Source of the DNA: Halobacteriales archaeon QS_6_64_34
GTDB taxonomy: Archaea > Halobacteriota > Halobacteria > Halobacteriales > Haloarculaceae
Assembly: GCA_003020925.1 (NCBI GenBank)
Contig: PXRT01000010.1
Span: forward strand, 28,504-92,503
Direction of reading: 5' to 3'
DNA: 64,000 nucleotides
Part shown: piece by piece, positions 41,238 to 50,026 of the stretch
How positions within the stretch are numbered: position 1 is the stretch's first letter
Layout: each line of letters begins with the position of its first letter
Notes under the pieces: generated by a model
What the model was told of the DNA's origin: nothing
Seen by the model: only the letters and a program-made list of their open reading frames with translations
Database searches by the model: none
Translations under genes and position numbers: made by a program

Positions 41238-44200
41238 CAGGTAGTCCGGAGGTGGTCGTGACTTGGCTCGTACAGTTCGCCTTTGGTTTTCAATTTCTCA
41301 ATCTCGTGCTCGGCTTTCTGTTTCTCAACGCCGGCCTCCTCCGCCCTTTCTATAATAACATCGACAGGTGCGCCTTCATCGTATTCCTGCTCGATATCTT
41401 TGACTATCTGTTTGATATCCTTGATTCGGTCACGTTGGCTCTTTGATTGTCCCGTCTCGACGACGTCGGCGTCGAACTCGCCGGTCTCGGGGTCGATGCC
41501 GATTTGTTTCATACAGTACAGCGCGATATCGACCGCCCGGTCGGCGTCCTCCTCCTCGACGGTGTCGGAGAGGCGGATGCGCGCCGAGGCCTCCGCGAGC
41601 CGGACGAGCGCTTCGAGTTTCCGGGCCGTCACGGGGACGGGGGCGTCCTCGTCCTGGCCTCTCATCCGCAGGTCGACGTAGAAGTCTTCGATGGTCTCCT
41701 TTGCCTCCTCGGTCAGCGTCGGGAAGCAGTTCCGCTTGGCGTAGGCGATGTACTTGCGCAGAATCTCCGGTTCGATGGTCGGGGCCACCTCGTCGGTGAC
41801 GGTGTCGACCTCCTCCTCGGAGAAGTTCGAGGTCGGGTTGTTCGTCCGGTGGGTGTGGAGTTCGCCGGCGTAGTTGGTCTGGACGATGTGCTCGGCGAGG
41901 TTGCGGTCGGCCTCCTCGTCGGGCTCGTCGGTGACGGTGAAGATGAGGTCGAACCGCGAGATGAGCGCGGGTTCGAGGTTTATCTGCTCGCCGATGGGCT
42001 CGTACTGGTCGAAGCGACCGTACTTGGGGTTTGCCGCCCCCAGCAGCGAACAGCGTGATTTCAGCGTCGCGTTGATTCCGGCTTTAGAGATGCTGATACG
42101 CTGCTGTTCGAGGGCCTCGTGCATCGCCGACCGGTCTTCGGAGTTGTGTACGACCATTCCGTTCGCGACGAAGTTGTGTGTCCCCGCGACGGTGAGGTCG
42201 TAGACGCTCGGGGTCTGACGGGCCTCGATTTCGTCGAGACGCTCGGTGAGTTGCCCGCGAATCGCGTCGATTCGGTCGTCGTCGACTCCCGACTGGACCG
42301 TCTCGACGCTGTCGACGCGGCGCCACTTTACGTCCCCATGGACGAGTTCGCGGAGCGCACCGAGGTCGGTCGACGCGACCGACCCGACGATATCGGAGAG
42401 GCGCCCCTCGATGACAGCTCTGAGGGCGCCGTCTGACCCCCATAGTCGGGATATCTGCGGTTGGCTGTAGTCGGTCCCCTCAGCCAGTTCCGACTGGGTG
42501 ACGTGGTAGCGCTCACGGAGCGATTCGAGTGTCGACCAGTCGGCTCCGTCGAGACGCTCAGTGTCCGCTGCCGCCTCGTGTCGCCGCGTCTCGAACGCTT
42601 CGAGGACGGTCCGGCCGCATCGGAACGAGATGTTCGCGTCCTCGTTCTCGAAACTGCAGTACGCCGCGTCGTCGAGCCCGCACTCGGACTGGTACAGACG
42701 AAGCGACTCCCGACAGTCGGCCAGCAGGTCGCCACAGGACGGAACGACGTCGAGTATCGTCCGGTCGCCCGAAACACGTTCGACAGCGGCCTCGAGGGCG
42801 CGCTGTTTTCGGTCGAGCGTGAAGCCCACGTGCCGGGTAAAGGCCGACAGCGACTCCGCAGCGGTAATCGTGAGCGCGTACACGTCCCGTCCCTCGGCGC
42901 GTTCGCGCGTCTGTAGCTGCGAGGAGATTCCGAACTCCATCAGAAGCTGTTTCGCACCGAGCAGCAGTTCGTAGCTGGAGGAGTGGATGCGGACGTGACG
43001 CTCGTCGACGCTTCCTTCGCTGTCGGCGAGTGCCCGGAGGAACGCCGCTTTCGAGGCGCGGGACGACCGCGTGACCGATTCCGGGAGCCGTTTCCCGTCG
43101 TAGGTCTCTAGGTTCATGCCCGCATCGAGAACCGCGTCGGCGTACTGTTTGCCGGGAACGCGGACCGTCTCGCCGCCGTCGGCGGCCCGCTCGCGCAGTT
43201 CCTCGGGAACGTACACCCAGTCCCCGCTGTCGAGGTCGGCCGCGTGGCGTTCGACTCGCTCGCCATCCTCCCGGACGAAAAACGGGTGGTCCGCCGTCGC
43301 GGTGAGTCGCTCGCCCGTCTCCAGTGTGACCCGCGTGAGGTCGTCCGGCGCGTCGTACTCGTGGATGGCGGTCACAGGACGGGTGACGAGCCGACCGCCG
43401 TCGGTCATCGTCCAGACACGGAGGTCGCCGAACTCCCTGATGGTCCGCCCGTTCGACAGCGATTCGACGGCCCCCGTCTCGGCCGCGTCGTGTGCGAGGT
43501 CTCGAATCCGAGCGATGCCGTCCGCACCGTGAACGAGCGTGTCGCCGGTGACACAGCTCATCTTGTCCAGTTCATCAATGGCCGCGATACCCTGGTCGGC
43601 GAGTACAAGGGCGCCGGCCTCTAAGGTCCACTGCTGGCCGTCGCCGAAGTCATCGCGAACAGCCGCAGCAGTGTTGTGAGTCACGAGACCGTTCCCGACG
43701 AAGTTGTGCGTTTCCGGGACCGTCAGGTCGAACACCTCCCGTTCACCTGCGTCTGTCACCTCGACGACGCGGTCCCATCGGAGGTCGGCCTCGACAGCCT
43801 CACGCACCGGCGCTTCGGTATCACCGAGGTCGACATGGTCGAGTATCTCCTGTGCACGCTCCCGTCCCGAATTGTCGCCACGGGAGATGTTCGAGTGATA
43901 CTCACCACCAGCCCCGTCGGTCGCCATCAGCGCCGAACCGACGGGAACTGTCTCCCCGCGACGGGCCGCATCGTCGGTAACGTCCTGTGGCGCGCGCTGC
44001 TTTGCCTCGACATCGAACCCTATCTCCGCTGCGTACCGGTCGATATCGGCTCCGTGGAGTTCGAGGAAGTGCTGGACGTGCTTGGACTCGATTGTTCGCC
44101 CGTCGGCGAGCTCGTACGTCCCGCGGCGGTCACGTTCACGACGACGTGCGCGGATGCCATACGTCTCCAGAATCAACTGCAACTGTTCGGCCAGCGTCTC

Positions 44201-47200
44201 GCTGATGGTCGAGACGAGGACGCTCGAACCGCCGTTCTCGCGGACCGAGACGGAGCCGTCGGCGTCCACGAGTCCCCGAACGAAGGCGTCGGCATGTGCC
44301 GCAGTCGTCAGTTCGGGTGCGAGTTCCAGACCGGCTTTCGGTGTCTCCATCCCAGCGTTCGAAAAGAGCCGTGCGATAGTCGCACTGCCGACTCGGATGC
44401 ATGGGACACGATCCTCCTGGCGCTCGATATCGGGCCGCTTGTCGAACTTTGCGGCGAAGATGTCCTGTGCATGCTCTAAGAGTGCCTCGTCTCCGTTGGA
44501 GATGCGGACCATGCCACGGTTGCCGTCGCGTCGGTCCAGCGAGATGTCGCCGTCACCGAAGACGAGACCGAGCAAGTACATCAGGTCGTCGTCGAACGTC
44601 TCAGGGACGGCGATACTGTCACCGTGGCGAATCATGAGCCGGTCGAAATCGACATCCGTACGCGACAGCCCAACGGCGTCGAGAATCGTATCGAGCTTCG
44701 AGAGCGGGACGTGGCGATTTCTGAGAGAGTCGTAAATAAAGTTCTCCGAAAGGTCGAGGGCCGACGCAGCCGCTCGCAAATGCCCGAACCGGTCACGAAG
44801 CCCCTCCCGGAGTCGTTCGACCGACGAGTCGGCGAGTTTTATTTTTTCGGTCGTAAGCTCCAAGAAGTCCCGGACAGGAACCACTTCTCGGTCGAATTCG
44901 CCGTACTTCGGAACGGCGACGTGCTGTCCCGGTTCGACATCAGCTACCGTGACCCACGCCAGTCCATCTTCGCCACACGTCAGCACCGGCGTGTTCTCGG
45001 AAGCCGTAAGCGATTTTCCGTGTGCCGTTTCGATGTTCCAGCATGGCTTCTCCGGCATCCGCCAGATGTGTGAGGACTGGCGCTCAGTAATTGAACCCGA
45101 TGCCCGGTCGAACGTTTGTAGCCCGATACTCTTCGATTTGCTCGTCTCTTCGGCGACCGGTTCGGGATGTGCGTCTACCGCGAGTTCGCGTATCTCGCGG
45201 AACCCGTCTTCGGTATGAATTCGGGTGTCTCCGGTCACGCAGAGACCCGCACTCGAAGACCCCTTGCCAGAGGTGTACACCGAACGGGGTGCGATATTCT
45301 GAATGTACGAAAGCATCTGCGAGTTGTGCGAAACCACGCCGTTCGAGATGTAGCTGTGGGTTCCCTCGATTTCGAGGTCGTAGACCCACTCCTCGTCCGT
45401 CTCTGTTTTTTCGATTGATTCGATAGGGTCCCACGCGACATCAGCAGTCGCGAGCGTTCGGAGCCGCTGTACATCAGTCGAGACCGAAAGGCCACGGTCT
45501 ATCCTTTGCAAGACAGTCTCTTTAGCTCCCGATATCGCGCCTCCATCCGGTATCGCGTCGTTTCGCTCGTAGTAGCTGACTGCCGTCTGGGTAACTTCCA
45601 TGTCCGCTGCCAGGTCGGCTTGCGAGATGTTCAGTTCCGTACGGATCTCTTCTACGTCGTCCCATTCACCGTTTTCAACGCGCTCTCTGGCGTCTCGGAG
45701 CCACTGCAATCGCTGTTCGAACGTCTCGACGACGTTTAGTAGACTCTCACGTCCGGGGTTTCTGTCACCGCGCTCGTAGTGTTGGTACGCCGTCCGAGGG
45801 ACGCCGCAGTCGAACTGTGAGAGTTCGAGTGCTTCCCGTATCCGCCGGAGGTCTGTCGAGAGGCCAGGAATTATTTCCGTGTTGGTATTCCGTGAAGTGC
45901 CGTCGAAGGCCGCTGACGCATCTGTTTTGCGCGCCGTCACGAACCCAACCTGGTCGAGATAGGCCACGAAGTCTTCGCCGCTGATGCGAAGCCGATAGCT
46001 ACCCCCACTTCTGGCTTCGAGATGGCTCGTAATCCCGAACGTCAAAAGCAGCGTCTGGACGCCTTCGAGAAGTTCCCGACTCATCGAACCAACTGCAATT
46101 TCACGTTCTTTCTGTGACACCGTTCCTTCACTGTCGACGTACGCTCGGAGGAACGCGCGCTTGTTTGCCGGTGTTGCCCGAAAGAGACACTCCGGTACTC
46201 GCTGTGCAGCGGACAACTCCAGCATTGCTGGTTCGATTCCGCGGAAGAAATCCACCAGTTCAGCGGAGGCACAGCAAACAAGTTCGACAGAGTCGTTGGT
46301 GTGGTGGGTTCGTCTCATCACACGCAGACCTAACGATTCGAGACACGCCATCGTGTCCTCGATTATCTCTTCGTCTGCATTGGTGACTGTCACACAGCCA
46401 TTCGATTCGGCCTCCGTAATATATCCCTCAGCGATGACGTACCCGAGCAATCGAGACAGGGAAGTAGTCACTCTCTCGGGGGTGTTTAACGTGTTCGCGT
46501 TCGGTTGGTCGACGGACCTGTGAGCGACATCTAGCGTGTTGTCCCACTCACCACGCAACCGCCCAGGAACAGCGAGGAACTCTCCTTCGGAAAGCTCGTC
46601 GGCTCGTCTCGCCGAAAGCGAGAGATCAGACTGTATAAACAGTGGATGAGACGGGGTGACAGTCACGCTACGGCCGCTCTGTGTCTGAATTTCGTATAGC
46701 GTTTCTGGTGCCTCTCGCTTCCAGACTTTCGTGGCTGTGCCGGTTGTCACCGACCCATTATCACCGACAGTCTGGACTGCGAAATCAGCCTCCTGATACA
46801 CGCCGTCGTCGATTTCTTCGGGGTTGTCTAACTGTGACTCGACAAGCTCTCCTAATTGTCTCTCTGTCCCATCTCCCATAACCACCTTCGTATCAAATTT
46901 CTGGCACTTCCCCGTACCCGGGTCCCCTATCAGCAACATATGGAGGTCGCCACGGATTCGCGACCCGTCGGGAAGCTCCTTGGTCACCCCCGAAAAGAGC
47001 TGGAGCATCATCGCGAGTTTCTCCTTCTCGTAGCCGTAGATGGAGGGTGCGATGGCGCCGACCATCTCCTCGTAGATGTCCGGTTCGTTGGAGAGTTCGA
47101 CGAGTTCTTTCTTGTCGGCGTCGGTAATCTCCATGTCCTCGAACTGCTCGTCCTCGATGACGATGGAGACACCGTCCATGTAGATGTCGAACATCGGGGA

Positions 47201-47899
47201 CTTGTCCTGGTCCGAGCCCTGCTGGTCGAGTTTGAGGACGCCGGTCGCGCGGACGTGGTCGCCGGCGGTCACCTTCCCGGTGATGTCGTCCTCGATGCTG
47301 ACGTCGATTGCCTGTGGCGTCTCGCCGCCCCGCAAGCCCTCGGGCGATTCCTGGACCCGAATCTTCTGGGCGTCGATGAACTGTGACCGGTCGGTGTTGA
47401 GCCGGAAGGGCCCCTGGCGTTCACACCCCTGGCACTCGTGGGGTTCCTGAAAGTCGCCGGCGGCTTGGGGAATCCGGGTGAGGGTACCACAGCGCTGGCA
47501 CTCGAAGGCCGCTTCGGTCACCTTGGGCCGGACGTCCGTCGCCTTGCGGACGATACCACGGACGGCGATGAGGTTGCCGTGATGTTCGTGGCGAATCGCC
47601 CGGATGTCCTCGGACTCGGGGAGGTTCCGAACCCGGACGTGGGCCTGGCCGAGCGAGACGTCGACGGGAAGGTCGTACAGCCGCAGGGCCTCCTCGGCGA
47701 ACTCCTGGAGTTGGCTGGGTTTCGTGCGGTAATCGTCGGCCAGGTCCGGGTCGAAGCGGTAGAGGTCGTCCCAGTCGATATACAGTGACTTCTGGTCGTT
47801 GGGATATTTCTGGGCGAGTTCACCGATTTCGTTGCGGTAGTAGTTGCGGTAGAACTCCTCGAAGCGGTCGATGAGTTCGGTGTTCTCGGCGGTCGCCAT
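41237..47899 (-). CDS. mcm: Replicative DNA helicase MCM precursor with three inteins
   Basis: A 2220-residue reading frame from ATG 47899. Removing three inteins (528, 523 and 471 residues) leaves a 698-residue MCM, the usual haloarchaeal size. Extein features: N-terminal domain with zinc finger CQRCG...CQGC, Walker A GDPGTGK split from the following Ser by intein 1, the segment ending SSSAGL before intein 2, Walker B AIDELDKMS before intein 3, then SEDRSAMHEALEQQ and the arginine-finger/sensor regions. MCM unwinds DNA ahead of the fork. Its activity depends on all three splicing events, since each insertion lies in or beside the ATPase site. Confidence 0.97.
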   Translation of the reverse strand: MATAENTELIDRFEEFYRNYYRNEIGELAQKYPNDQKSLYIDWDDLYRFDPDLADDYRTKPSQLQEFAEEALRLYDLPVDVSLGQAHVRVRNLPESEDIRAIRHEHHGNLIAVRGIVRKATDVRPKVTEAAFECQRCGTLTRIPQAAGDFQEPHECQGCERQGPFRLNTDRSQFIDAQKIRVQESPEGLRGGETPQAIDVSIEDDITGKVTAGDHVRATGVLKLDQQGSDQDKSPMFDIYMDGVSIVIEDEQFEDMEITDADKKELVELSNEPDIYEEMVGAIAPSIYGYEKEKLAMMLQLFSGVTKELPDGSRIRGDLHMLLIGDPGTGKCQKFDTKVVMGDGTERQLGELVESQLDNPEEIDDGVYQEADFAVQTVGDNGSVTTGTATKVWKREAPETLYEIQTQSGRSVTVTPSHPLFIQSDLSLSARRADELSEGEFLAVPGRLRGEWDNTLDVAHRSVDQPNANTLNTPERVTTSLSRLLGYVIAEGYITEAESNGCVTVTNADEEIIEDTMACLESLGLRVMRRTHHTNDSVELVCCASAELVDFFRGIEPAMLELSAAQRVPECLFRATPANKRAFLRAYVDSEGTVSQKEREIAVGSMSRELLEGVQTLLLTFGITSHLEARSGGSYRLRISGEDFVAYLDQVGFVTARKTDASAAFDGTSRNTNTEIIPGLSTDLRRIREALELSQFDCGVPRTAYQHYERGDRNPGRESLLNVVETFEQRLQWLRDARERVENGEWDDVEEIRTELNISQADLAADMEVTQTAVSYYERNDAIPDGGAISGAKETVLQRIDRGLSVSTDVQRLRTLATADVAWDPIESIEKTETDEEWVYDLEIEGTHSYISNGVVSHNSQMLSYIQNIAPRSVYTSGKGSSSAGLCVTGDTRIHTEDGFREIRELAVDAHPEPVAEETSKSKSIGLQTFDRASGSITERQSSHIWRMPEKPCWNIETAHGKSLTASENTPVLTCGEDGLAWVTVADVEPGQHVAVPKYGEFDREVVPVRDFLELTTEKIKLADSSVERLREGLRDRFGHLRAAASALDLSENFIYDSLRNRHVPLSKLDTILDAVGLSRTDVDFDRLMIRHGDSIAVPETFDDDLMYLLGLVFGDGDISLDRRDGNRGMVRISNGDEALLEHAQDIFAAKFDKRPDIERQEDRVPCIRVGSATIARLFSNAGMETPKAGLELAPELTTAAHADAFVRGLVDADGSVSVRENGGSSVLVSTISETLAEQLQLILETYGIRARRRERDRRGTYELADGRTIESKHVQHFLELHGADIDRYAAEIGFDVEAKQRAPQDVTDDAARRGETVPVGSALMATDGAGGEYHSNISRGDNSGRERAQEILDHVDLGDTEAPVREAVEADLRWDRVVEVTDAGEREVFDLTVPETHNFVGNGLVTHNTAAAVRDDFGDGQQWTLEAGALVLADQGIAAIDELDKMSCVTGDTLVHGADGIARIRDLAHDAAETGAVESLSNGRTIREFGDLRVWTMTDGGRLVTRPVTAIHEYDAPDDLTRVTLETGERLTATADHPFFVREDGERVERHAADLDSGDWVYVPEELRERAADGGETVRVPGKQYADAVLDAGMNLETYDGKRLPESVTRSSRASKAAFLRALADSEGSVDERHVRIHSSSYELLLGAKQLLMEFGISSQLQTRERAEGRDVYALTITAAESLSAFTRHVGFTLDRKQRALEAAVERVSGDRTILDVVPSCGDLLADCRESLRLYQSECGLDDAAYCSFENEDANISFRCGRTVLEAFETRRHEAAADTERLDGADWSTLESLRERYHVTQSELAEGTDYSQPQISRLWGSDGALRAVIEGRLSDIVGSVASTDLGALRELVHGDVKWRRVDSVETVQSGVDDDRIDAIRGQLTERLDEIEARQTPSVYDLTVAGTHNFVANGMVVHNSEDRSAMHEALEQQRISISKAGINATLKSRCSLLGAANPKYGRFDQYEPIGEQINLEPALISRFDLIFTVTDEPDEEADRNLAEHIVQTNYAGELHTHRTNNPTSNFSEEEVDTVTDEVAPTIEPEILRKYIAYAKRNCFPTLTEEAKETIEDFYVDLRMRGQDEDAPVPVTARKLEALVRLAEASARIRLSDTVEEEDADRAVDIALYCMKQIGIDPETGEFDADVVETGQSKSQRDRIKDIKQIVKDIEQEYDEGAPVDVIIERAEEAGVEKQKAEHEIEKLKTKGELYEPSHDHLRTT
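42143..43555 (-). mobile_element. Intein 3 in MCM (471 residues)
   Basis: Begins CVTGDTLVHGADG after DELDKMS and ends MVVHN before SEDRS. Block B is LTATADHPFF. Only one clear LAGLIDADG motif remains (LRALADSEGSV), so the endonuclease may be degenerate. An XRE-like HTH follows (YHVTQSELAEGTDYSQPQIS). Splicing residues are intact. Confidence 0.92.
43673..45241 (-). mobile_element. Intein 2 in MCM (523 residues)
   Basis: Begins CVTGDTRIHTEDG after SSSAGL and ends LVTHN before Thr. Contains a full LAGLIDADG pair (LLGLVFGDGDI and VRGLVDADGSV) preceded by a helical DNA-binding-like segment. In block B the usual His of TxxH is Asn (LTASENTPVL). Terminal His-Asn is intact. Confidence 0.93.
45323..46906 (-). 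mobile_element. Intein 1 in MCM (528 residues)
   Basis: Begins with Cys directly after Walker A GDPGTGK and ends VVSHN before Ser. Block B reads TVTPSHPLF. A LAGLIDADG endonuclease is present (LLGYVIAEGYI and LRAYVDSEGTV). Two XRE-type helix-turn-helix segments follow: LELSQFDCGVPRTAYQHYER and, about 65 residues later, ISQADLAADMEVTQTAVSYY. The penultimate His-Asn needed for splicing is intact. Confidence 0.93.
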
Positions 47900-47976
47900 C
47901 TGAGTGTACAGGGTTTGTGCGGGATGACCTAAGAAGGTTGGTATGCCGGGGTGGAAGTGGTGTGCCGGGTCGGCAG

Positions 47977-48540
47977 TCACTCGGCGGCCGTTCCCGCCGT
48001 CGACTCGTCCCGGCCGTCCGTCAGATACCACGCCAGCCCGTTGGCCGTGACGCCGAGGACGAACAGCCCCCAGGTCGCCCACCACGACTGGTACCAGAGC
48101 ACGTCCATCATGACGACCGGCCCTTCCACGACCGGCCAGAGGGGTTCGATTCGCGTCGAGACGTCGGGCGCCGACAGTATGTCGGCAAAGAGGTGGGAAA
48201 TCCCCGTGACGAAGACGGTGATAACGCCGATGGCCACCGCACGCTCCCGTGCCTTATCGTAGAACCACGTCGGGTCCGTTCGCGTCCCGATGGATTTGAA
48301 CACGAGCCCGACCAGCGGTCCGAGGACCGCCGCGAACACCGCGACGGCCAGGACCGTGTGGAAGACGCCGTGGTGGTGAATCCCCTCCAGAGCCGACAAC
48401 TGGAGGTCGATGTCCGGGAGCATCCCGAACCAGAAGCCGCCGCCGGCGACCAGCGCCGCCGTCCGGCGGTGGTTGATGAAGTGCCAGACAGGTGCGAGCC
48501 AGAGCAGCGCCATCCCGAGGTGGCCGAGCACGTCTACCAT
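47977..48540 (-). CDS. Membrane-bound metal-dependent hydrolase, YdjM-like
   Basis: A 187-residue membrane protein of the YdjM/DUF457 type. Helices alternate with conserved acidic/His motifs: LGHLGMALL near the start, GMLPDIDLQLS, HHHGVFHTV and GISHLFADIL, which form the family's putative metal site. ATG 48540 precedes the LGHL motif. Enzymatic activity is assumed from motifs, not shown. It lies 77 bp upstream of mcm on the same strand. Confidence 0.82.
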   Translation of the reverse strand: MVDVLGHLGMALLWLAPVWHFINHRRTAALVAGGGFWFGMLPDIDLQLSALEGIHHHGVFHTVLAVAVFAAVLGPLVGLVFKSIGTRTDPTWFYDKARERAVAIGVITVFVTGISHLFADILSAPDVSTRIEPLWPVVEGPVVMMDVLWYQSWWATWGLFVLGVTANGLAWYLTDGRDESTAGTAAE

Positions 48541-48813
48541 GGTGCTGGCGAGGGGACCGACGCGGAAACATGTTATCATTTTAATTACATGGCGTCGGTC
48601 GGTCAACTCGCTCGTAGCTACCGGTCAGCATCGCTACTGGCGGTAAATATATTGGTGATATGATACGGTGGGGCTGAAACGAGTCAGTTGATTGTCTCGT
48701 GGACCTGTTCGGGTTCTTCAGCGCGGAGTCGCATCGAGGTCTGGAACTCACGGGCACGTCGCCGAATTCGCGAGGAGCTACCGGATTTTCTTGCTTATTC
48801 TTTGATAAGGGAG
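48541..48813. other. Gap between hydrolase and tRNA-Pro
   Basis: A 273-bp region with the degenerate repeat above and a minus-strand stretch (about 48690-48770) reading REFQTSMRLRAEEPEQVHET before a stop. The latter looks like a short coding relic, but I recognise no family. Confidence 0.3.
48622..48668. repeat. Possible degenerate TGATAC-family repeat
   Basis: Ends TGATATGATACGG and contains GCGGTAAATATATTGG and GTAGCTACCGGT, recalling arms of the repeats at 25129 and 57162, but the palindrome is incomplete. Confidence 0.3.
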
Positions 48814-48886
48814 TGGGATCGCCCAGATTTGAACTAGGGGCACGGCCACCCAAGGGCCGAAGGTTACCAAGCTACCCCACGATCCC
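48814..48886 (-). tRNA. tRNA-Pro (UGG)
   Basis: On the minus strand the acceptor GGGATCG pairs with CGATCCC; the anticodon stem CGGCC/GGCCG holds loop CTTGGGT (anticodon TGG), and the T stem CCTAG/CTGGG holds TTCAAAT. 73 nt, no intron, no CCA. Confidence 0.92.
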
Positions 48887-48942
48887 GTAACCCAATCTGG
48901 GCCCGTCACGGAGTAAAGGGTTTCGTTGCCCGTTCCGCCGTG

Positions 48943-49033
48943 TCACGCCGGCCCAAGGCCCCAGAAGTACACAATCCCCAGGGTCGTCACGACCGCGAAG
49001 ATGGCCTGGCTCGACCGCCAGCAGCGCCACCAT
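48943..49033 (-). pseudogene. Unstarted fragment of a small membrane protein
   Basis: The minus-strand frame ending at 48943 reads RSSQAIFAVVTTLGIVYFWG followed by LGPA and a stop, a convincing single membrane helix. No start codon exists in that frame; the only ATG (49033) is one base out of frame. It may be a frameshifted small gene or a sequencing error. Confidence 0.35.
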
Positions 49034-49076
49034 GACGGCGATGGGGTTTTACTGTCGGGTGACGAGAGACCACCCG

Positions 49077-49646
49077 ATGAGTTCGCTTCGCGAGGCGGTC
49101 GGCGACGCTACTTCGGCGCTGGTGTGTCTCCCGTCGATGGCGCCCGAGGACAGCTGTGCCGACCTGTTTTCGGCGACGACGCCTGAGACGACCGTCCTCT
49201 GTGTCACCTACAGCCGCCCGCCGTCGGACTGTGTCGAGCGCTTCCGAGCGACCGGCGCGTCGGGGTCGCTGTCGGTCGTCGCTGTCGGCGACATGCCGAC
49301 TGACACTGCTGGAGCCGACGACGTGACCGTCAAGACGGTGTCGACGCCGGACGACCTCACCGGACTGGGAATCACGCTCAGTCAGGCGCTCTCGACCCAC
49401 GCGGACACCGTCGTCTGTTTTGACTCGCTGACCGTCTTACTCCAGTACGTGGATACCGAGACGGCCTACGAGTTCCTCAATGCCCTCACCGGCCACCTGC
49501 ATGCGGCCGACGCCAGGGCTCACTTCCATCTCGACCCCGCTGCCCACGACACCCGGACTGTCGACGCGCTCGCCTCGCTGTTCGACGCTATCGTCGAACA
49601 TGAGGACGGGACGTGGACGGCCCGACGCCGGAAGTTGTTGCAATAG
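49077..49646 (+). CDS. Haloarchaeal RecA-fold-like hypothetical protein
   Basis: A 189-residue alpha/beta protein. LVCLPSMAPEDSCADLF, TVLCVTYSRPPSDCVERF and DTVVCFDSLTVLLQYVDTE resemble the strands of KaiC/RecA-like haloarchaeal proteins; the Asp-Ser-Leu after the strand sits where a Walker B would. No Walker A is present, so it probably does not hydrolyse ATP. ATG 49077 fits the family N-terminus better than the earlier ATG. Confidence 0.65.
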   Translation: MSSLREAVGDATSALVCLPSMAPEDSCADLFSATTPETTVLCVTYSRPPSDCVERFRATGASGSLSVVAVGDMPTDTAGADDVTVKTVSTPDDLTGLGITLSQALSTHADTVVCFDSLTVLLQYVDTETAYEFLNALTGHLHAADARAHFHLDPAAHDTRTVDALASLFDAIVEHEDGTWTARRRKLLQ

Positions 49647-49690
49647 AAAAGACACAAAATTTAATCAGGAAAGAGACGATATTTCTTCCC

Positions 49691-50026
49691 GTGCTGCTGG
49701 TCGTCACCTACACGCGAGGGGCGCGCCGTGACCTGCGAAACGTCTGTCGGGCCCACGAGGAGTCGGTCGTCCGCCAGTTCGGCCGGGCCGCGTTGCTGTC
49801 GGCGACGGAGTTCGGTGCGTTCCAGGCGCTGCGCCTCCGCGAGAAACACGGCCTTGACGTCCAGCTGGAGCGCGTTCGGCCGTTCGAGCCCGAGGACGTC
49901 CCGGCACACGTCCGGGAGGCGGCCCGGGCCTACGAGGACCGGGAGGTCGCGTCGACGCCGTACCGGCAGTTCGCCAGCGGTCGGGACCTCCCGACGGCCG
50001 AGCAGCTACGGGGTGAGGAGCTGTGA
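49691..50026 (+). CDS. Unrecognised protein 1 of the ParA-linked operon
   Basis: A 111-residue protein with a GTG start at 49691. VLLVVTYTRGARRDLRNVCR starts the protein, followed by an Arg-rich helical region with FGAFQALRLREKHG and a charged C-terminus. Its stop overlaps the next gene's GTG by four bases. An AT-rich promoter (AATTTAATC) is at about 49658-49666. No known domain. Confidence 0.65.
   Translation: MLLVVTYTRGARRDLRNVCRAHEESVVRQFGRAALLSATEFGAFQALRLREKHGLDVQLERVRPFEPEDVPAHVREAARAYEDREVASTPYRQFASGRDLPTAEQLRGEEL

Noticed and set aside
41237..47899. Reading mcm as a broken or fused gene because of its length
   Set aside because: The excess is three in-frame inteins with proper N-terminal Cys and terminal His-Asn, and the exteins join to a normal MCM.
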